Shown: positions 5,472 to 7,740 of the stretch, piece after piece
Position numbering within the stretch: position 1 is the first letter of the stretch
Layout of the letters: every line of letters begins with the position of its first letter
DNA from: Acidobacteriota bacterium
GTDB taxonomy: Bacteria > Acidobacteriota > Aminicenantia > UBA2199
Direction: 5' to 3'
DNA length: 7,740 bases
NCBI GenBank assembly: GCA_021817755.1
Contig: JAKAGC010000170.1
Span: forward strand, 1-7,740
Position numbers and translations under genes: made by a program
The notes under the pieces: model-generated
Told to the model about the DNA's origin: nothing
Seen by the model: only the letters and a program-made list of their open reading frames with translations
Databases searched by the model: none

Positions 5472-7543
5472 TTGGTTACCCCCTTTAACGCTTGTTTCAC
5501 TTTCTCTTGTTTTGGATCAACCTTAAGCGACTGTTCCCATGCTTTTCTGGCCTCTTCGTAATTACCTAAACTAAAGTAGCACGATGCCAATGCATTAAGA
5601 ACATCTGTATTCATTCCATGATAAATGATGAGACGCCTATAATATTCAGCAGCAGCCTCAAATTTTCCAAGTCTCTGACAGGCACTTCCCATTAAGAATA
5701 CAAGCTGAAAATCCGGTTTCTCTTTTTCGTAAAAAGGCAATAACATTGTTTCGATTTTATCGAAACGTTCCATATCAAAATACAATCGTGCCAATGCAAG
5801 GGCGAAATCTTTTACCTGCGGCGCAAGATAATGGGCTTTTTCAATTTTAGATAAGGCAAGAGTTGTATTCTTTATATTAATATATTGTGTGCCAAGAATA
5901 TAAGAATTTATAGCTTCGGAATTTATTGAAGATGTTTTTGAAAAGGTTTGAGGCCGTGAAATAGGCGAAGTGGGAGCAATGAAGAAGCGTTTCATTTTTC
6001 CAGTAATTCGGGTATTATTTTTATCCATGAGATTAACATCTACAGTATAGTAATCAGCAGGGAAATCATTTAACGGTACTTTGATAAAAAAGTCGGTTTG
6101 ATCGGATGGATATTCAGAGAATTTCTTTTCTATATTTCTTGAAAAATTATTCTCACCTTTGAATTCAAGTCTGAATGATCCTGATTTTCGGAGTTCTCCA
6201 AGGTTTCCTTCAACTTGAAAAAATACACTCATTTCATCCTGGCGGCAAAATTTACTTTCAGGGTCAACTATCAATTGCCCCTGGGGCGTTGAGAAAGGAG
6301 CAGCCTGCGAAGCTGGAATAGCTTTCAAATTATATGCCAATACCGGTTCGGAAACAAAGATTTTTTCCGAAGGTTGAGGGATATTAACATCAGTTTCATA
6401 AGCGGAAAATTCTTTGGAAGACGTGTTTTTAATCATAATTGAAAGTTTATATTTACCGGGGATGATGGGGAACTGATCGGTTATTGCAAATGAACTGCTT
6501 TGTATGGTTCTGAATTGATCTTCATTTAAACGAACGTTGTATATCTTCTGAAACTGGTAAATACTATTCCCTGCAAGATCAGAGAGATTTCCATATACCT
6601 CAATATTAGAAAAATAGACATCATCATAAAGATCGACGGTAAGTTTTTTCAATTGGATGATATAATTAAATATATGGTCTCCTCCCTGATTCTTTATAAT
6701 TTGGGAGAGACTCTGGCTCATTACGTAATTAATCGAATAGTCTACTTCTACGATACCTTTATATTGAAGAAATTTGCGGGCGTAAATATCTTCCACTTCC
6801 TTCTTCGGTGCTTCCTCGATATTTCTCAATAGAAAATCGGAAGACATCGATGGAACACCCGGTTGATTTTCTTCTCCGGGAATTAGAGAGATTGCTGTAT
6901 CGGCAAGGAATGAGTTATATTCGTGCAATTGTTCATAGGCTTCATAAGTTTCACCTGCCTTTCCTTGGTACCCGATAAGTAGCTTTTGCGGTCCATCGGA
7001 AATAGGAGAATATAGAACCATCTCTCCTGAAATTTCTTTTGCATAAAAGATAATATTAAAAGTCGGCGGGAGTCCACCTTTGGGCTCGATCTGGTAATGC
7101 CATACTTCCAAAGGATATACAGTGGTATAAGTATCGAAACGCTGGATTGCTTGAGGCTCACCAAGAATGATATAGACTTTCCCACGATCGGTTTTCCAGC
7201 CCGGTTTGTTGAATTTTGCTCTTCCATATACTTTTTCAACATAAGCCAATCGTTTATAATGCTCATCTTTAAATTCATTTTCAGGAGTACCGGCGGTCGG
7301 ATCACGATGATCCCAAAATGCTTTGATAAAAATATCCCGCTCTCGATCTGTTTGAAGTTTAAAAAATACTTCTTTTTCAGTTCGGGTAATAATATATGTC
7401 ACTTCATTTAGCCATTGCTTATAACGGTCGGCAAGTTGGGGAACCGGAGTTCCTTCTCCCATGAGAAGGGATAAGGTAATGACAAAAATCAGGGAAAATA
7501 CGATAATCAAATTAAATGGTTTTATGCCTGTTTTTTCTTTCAT
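5468..7543 (-). CDS. GWxTD domain protein with C-terminal TPR repeats, long form, 691 aa; first gene of the operon
   Basis: An N-terminal export signal or anchor covers about 1-30 (K2 to K8, hydrophobic core 11-28). The GWxTD domain spans about 45-180: VTYIITRTEKEVFFKL (48-63), FWDHRDPTAGTPENEFKDEH (76-95), GWKTDRGKVYIILGEP (115-130) and PLEVWHYQ (144-151). The middle, about 190-525, is beta-rich and looks like one or more immunoglobulin-like or GWxTD-associated sheets; a strand-rich motif IIPGKYKLSIMIKN is at 360-373. Residues about 545-680 form four TPR hairpins, ending YFSLGNYEEARKAWEQSLKV (656-675). The start ATG follows AGAGGAG with a 7-nt spacer. The stop overlaps the next start by 4 bp. 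It is the promoter-proximal gene of the operon. The protein may act as an extracytoplasmic scaffold, with the TPR tail as a docking surface; this is inferred from architecture only. Confidence 0.9.
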   Translation of the reverse strand: MKEKTGIKPFNLIIVFSLIFVITLSLLMGEGTPVPQLADRYKQWLNEVTYIITRTEKEVFFKLQTDRERDIFIKAFWDHRDPTAGTPENEFKDEHYKRLAYVEKVYGRAKFNKPGWKTDRGKVYIILGEPQAIQRFDTYTTVYPLEVWHYQIEPKGGLPPTFNIIFYAKEISGEMVLYSPISDGPQKLLIGYQGKAGETYEAYEQLHEYNSFLADTAISLIPGEENQPGVPSMSSDFLLRNIEEAPKKEVEDIYARKFLQYKGIVEVDYSINYVMSQSLSQIIKNQGGDHIFNYIIQLKKLTVDLYDDVYFSNIEVYGNLSDLAGNSIYQFQKIYNVRLNEDQFRTIQSSSFAITDQFPIIPGKYKLSIMIKNTSSKEFSAYETDVNIPQPSEKIFVSEPVLAYNLKAIPASQAAPFSTPQGQLIVDPESKFCRQDEMSVFFQVEGNLGELRKSGSFRLEFKGENNFSRNIEKKFSEYPSDQTDFFIKVPLNDFPADYYTVDVNLMDKNNTRITGKMKRFFIAPTSPISRPQTFSKTSSINSEAINSYILGTQYINIKNTTLALSKIEKAHYLAPQVKDFALALARLYFDMERFDKIETMLLPFYEKEKPDFQLVFLMGSACQRLGKFEAAAEYYRRLIIYHGMNTDVLNALASCYFSLGNYEEARKAWEQSLKVDPKQEKVKQALKGVTK

Positions 7544-7621
7544 ATCGAAGCTCCTCTTTTTTTCATTCTTTTTTCAAAATTTTGATTTATACCATTATAT
7601 AATAATATAATGTGTTCCCAT

Positions 7622-7650
7622 ATTTTATCACAGAATTCGATCAAAGCCAA
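7622..7650 (-). promoter_or_regulatory. Candidate promoter for the GWxTD operon
   Basis: On the minus strand, TTGGCT (7650-7645) and TAAAAT (7627-7622) are 17 bp apart, with TGA directly before the -10 box as in extended -10 promoters. The start would be near 7615, about 72 nt before the ATG at 7543. A perfect TATAAT occurs closer to the gene (7599-7594) but has no matching -35 box. The surrounding DNA is extremely AT-rich, so the exact site is uncertain. Confidence 0.4.
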
Positions 7651-7740
7651 TTTTTATTTTATTCGATTCAAAATATTGGTTTTCAATCCATTTTCTTGAA
7701 ATTTTGCATTGGATTAAGTATAAAATATTGGATAATAAAT

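Noticed and set aside
6883..7411. Open frames of 140 codons (minus) and 104 codons (plus)
   Set aside because: Both overlap the well-supported GWxTD domain of the 691-aa gene in other frames and show no protein-like features of their own.

Overview
This is an AT-rich bacterial window that looks like ordinary chromosome from a diderm (two-membrane) organism. Five of its six genes stand out as one of two kinds. Four encode exported or membrane-anchored proteins built from TPR repeats, carboxypeptidase-regulatory-like (Cna-B-type) beta domains and GWxTD domains. One is a bifunctional-type homocysteine S-methyltransferase. From general knowledge, GWxTD proteins with TPR tails are common in Acidobacteriota, Candidatus Aminicenantes and some FCB-group bacteria, so I suggest an Aminicenantes- or Acidobacteriota-like source. 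That is an inference and not a proof. I see no mobile element, CRISPR array, tRNA or rRNA.

Layout from left to right. (1) At 1-958 on the minus strand lies the N-terminal 319 residues of a homocysteine S-methyltransferase, cut by the left edge. It is probably the bifunctional form fused to methylenetetrahydrofolate reductase. (2) At 1121-1908 on the minus strand is a two-gene unit encoding unrecognised proteins of 72 and 183 residues, each with a good Shine-Dalgarno site and 17 bp apart. (3) At 1909-2221 is a divergent intergenic region. Its two facing promoters share the 11-mer TATAATGGGAT at their -10 boxes, and it contains a 14-bp inverted repeat, a 9-bp direct repeat and a leader hairpin. 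(4) At 2222-3475 on the plus strand is a secreted Cna-B/TPR protein. (5) At 3519-3553 is a strong bidirectional terminator. (6) At 3575-7543 on the minus strand is a tight three-gene operon, transcribed right to left: a 691-aa GWxTD protein with C-terminal TPRs, a 310-aa GWxTD paralogue (4-bp ATGA overlap), then a 316-aa Cna-B/TPR protein (13-bp gap, its Shine-Dalgarno overlapping the previous stop). A candidate promoter lies at 7622-7650.

The most interesting unit is region 6 together with its convergent neighbour. Two GWxTD paralogues and two Cna-B/TPR proteins, all with N-terminal export signals, sit around one terminator. The likely reading is a cell-envelope protein assembly made of scaffold-type modules, but I know of no established biochemical role for GWxTD proteins, so its function remains open.
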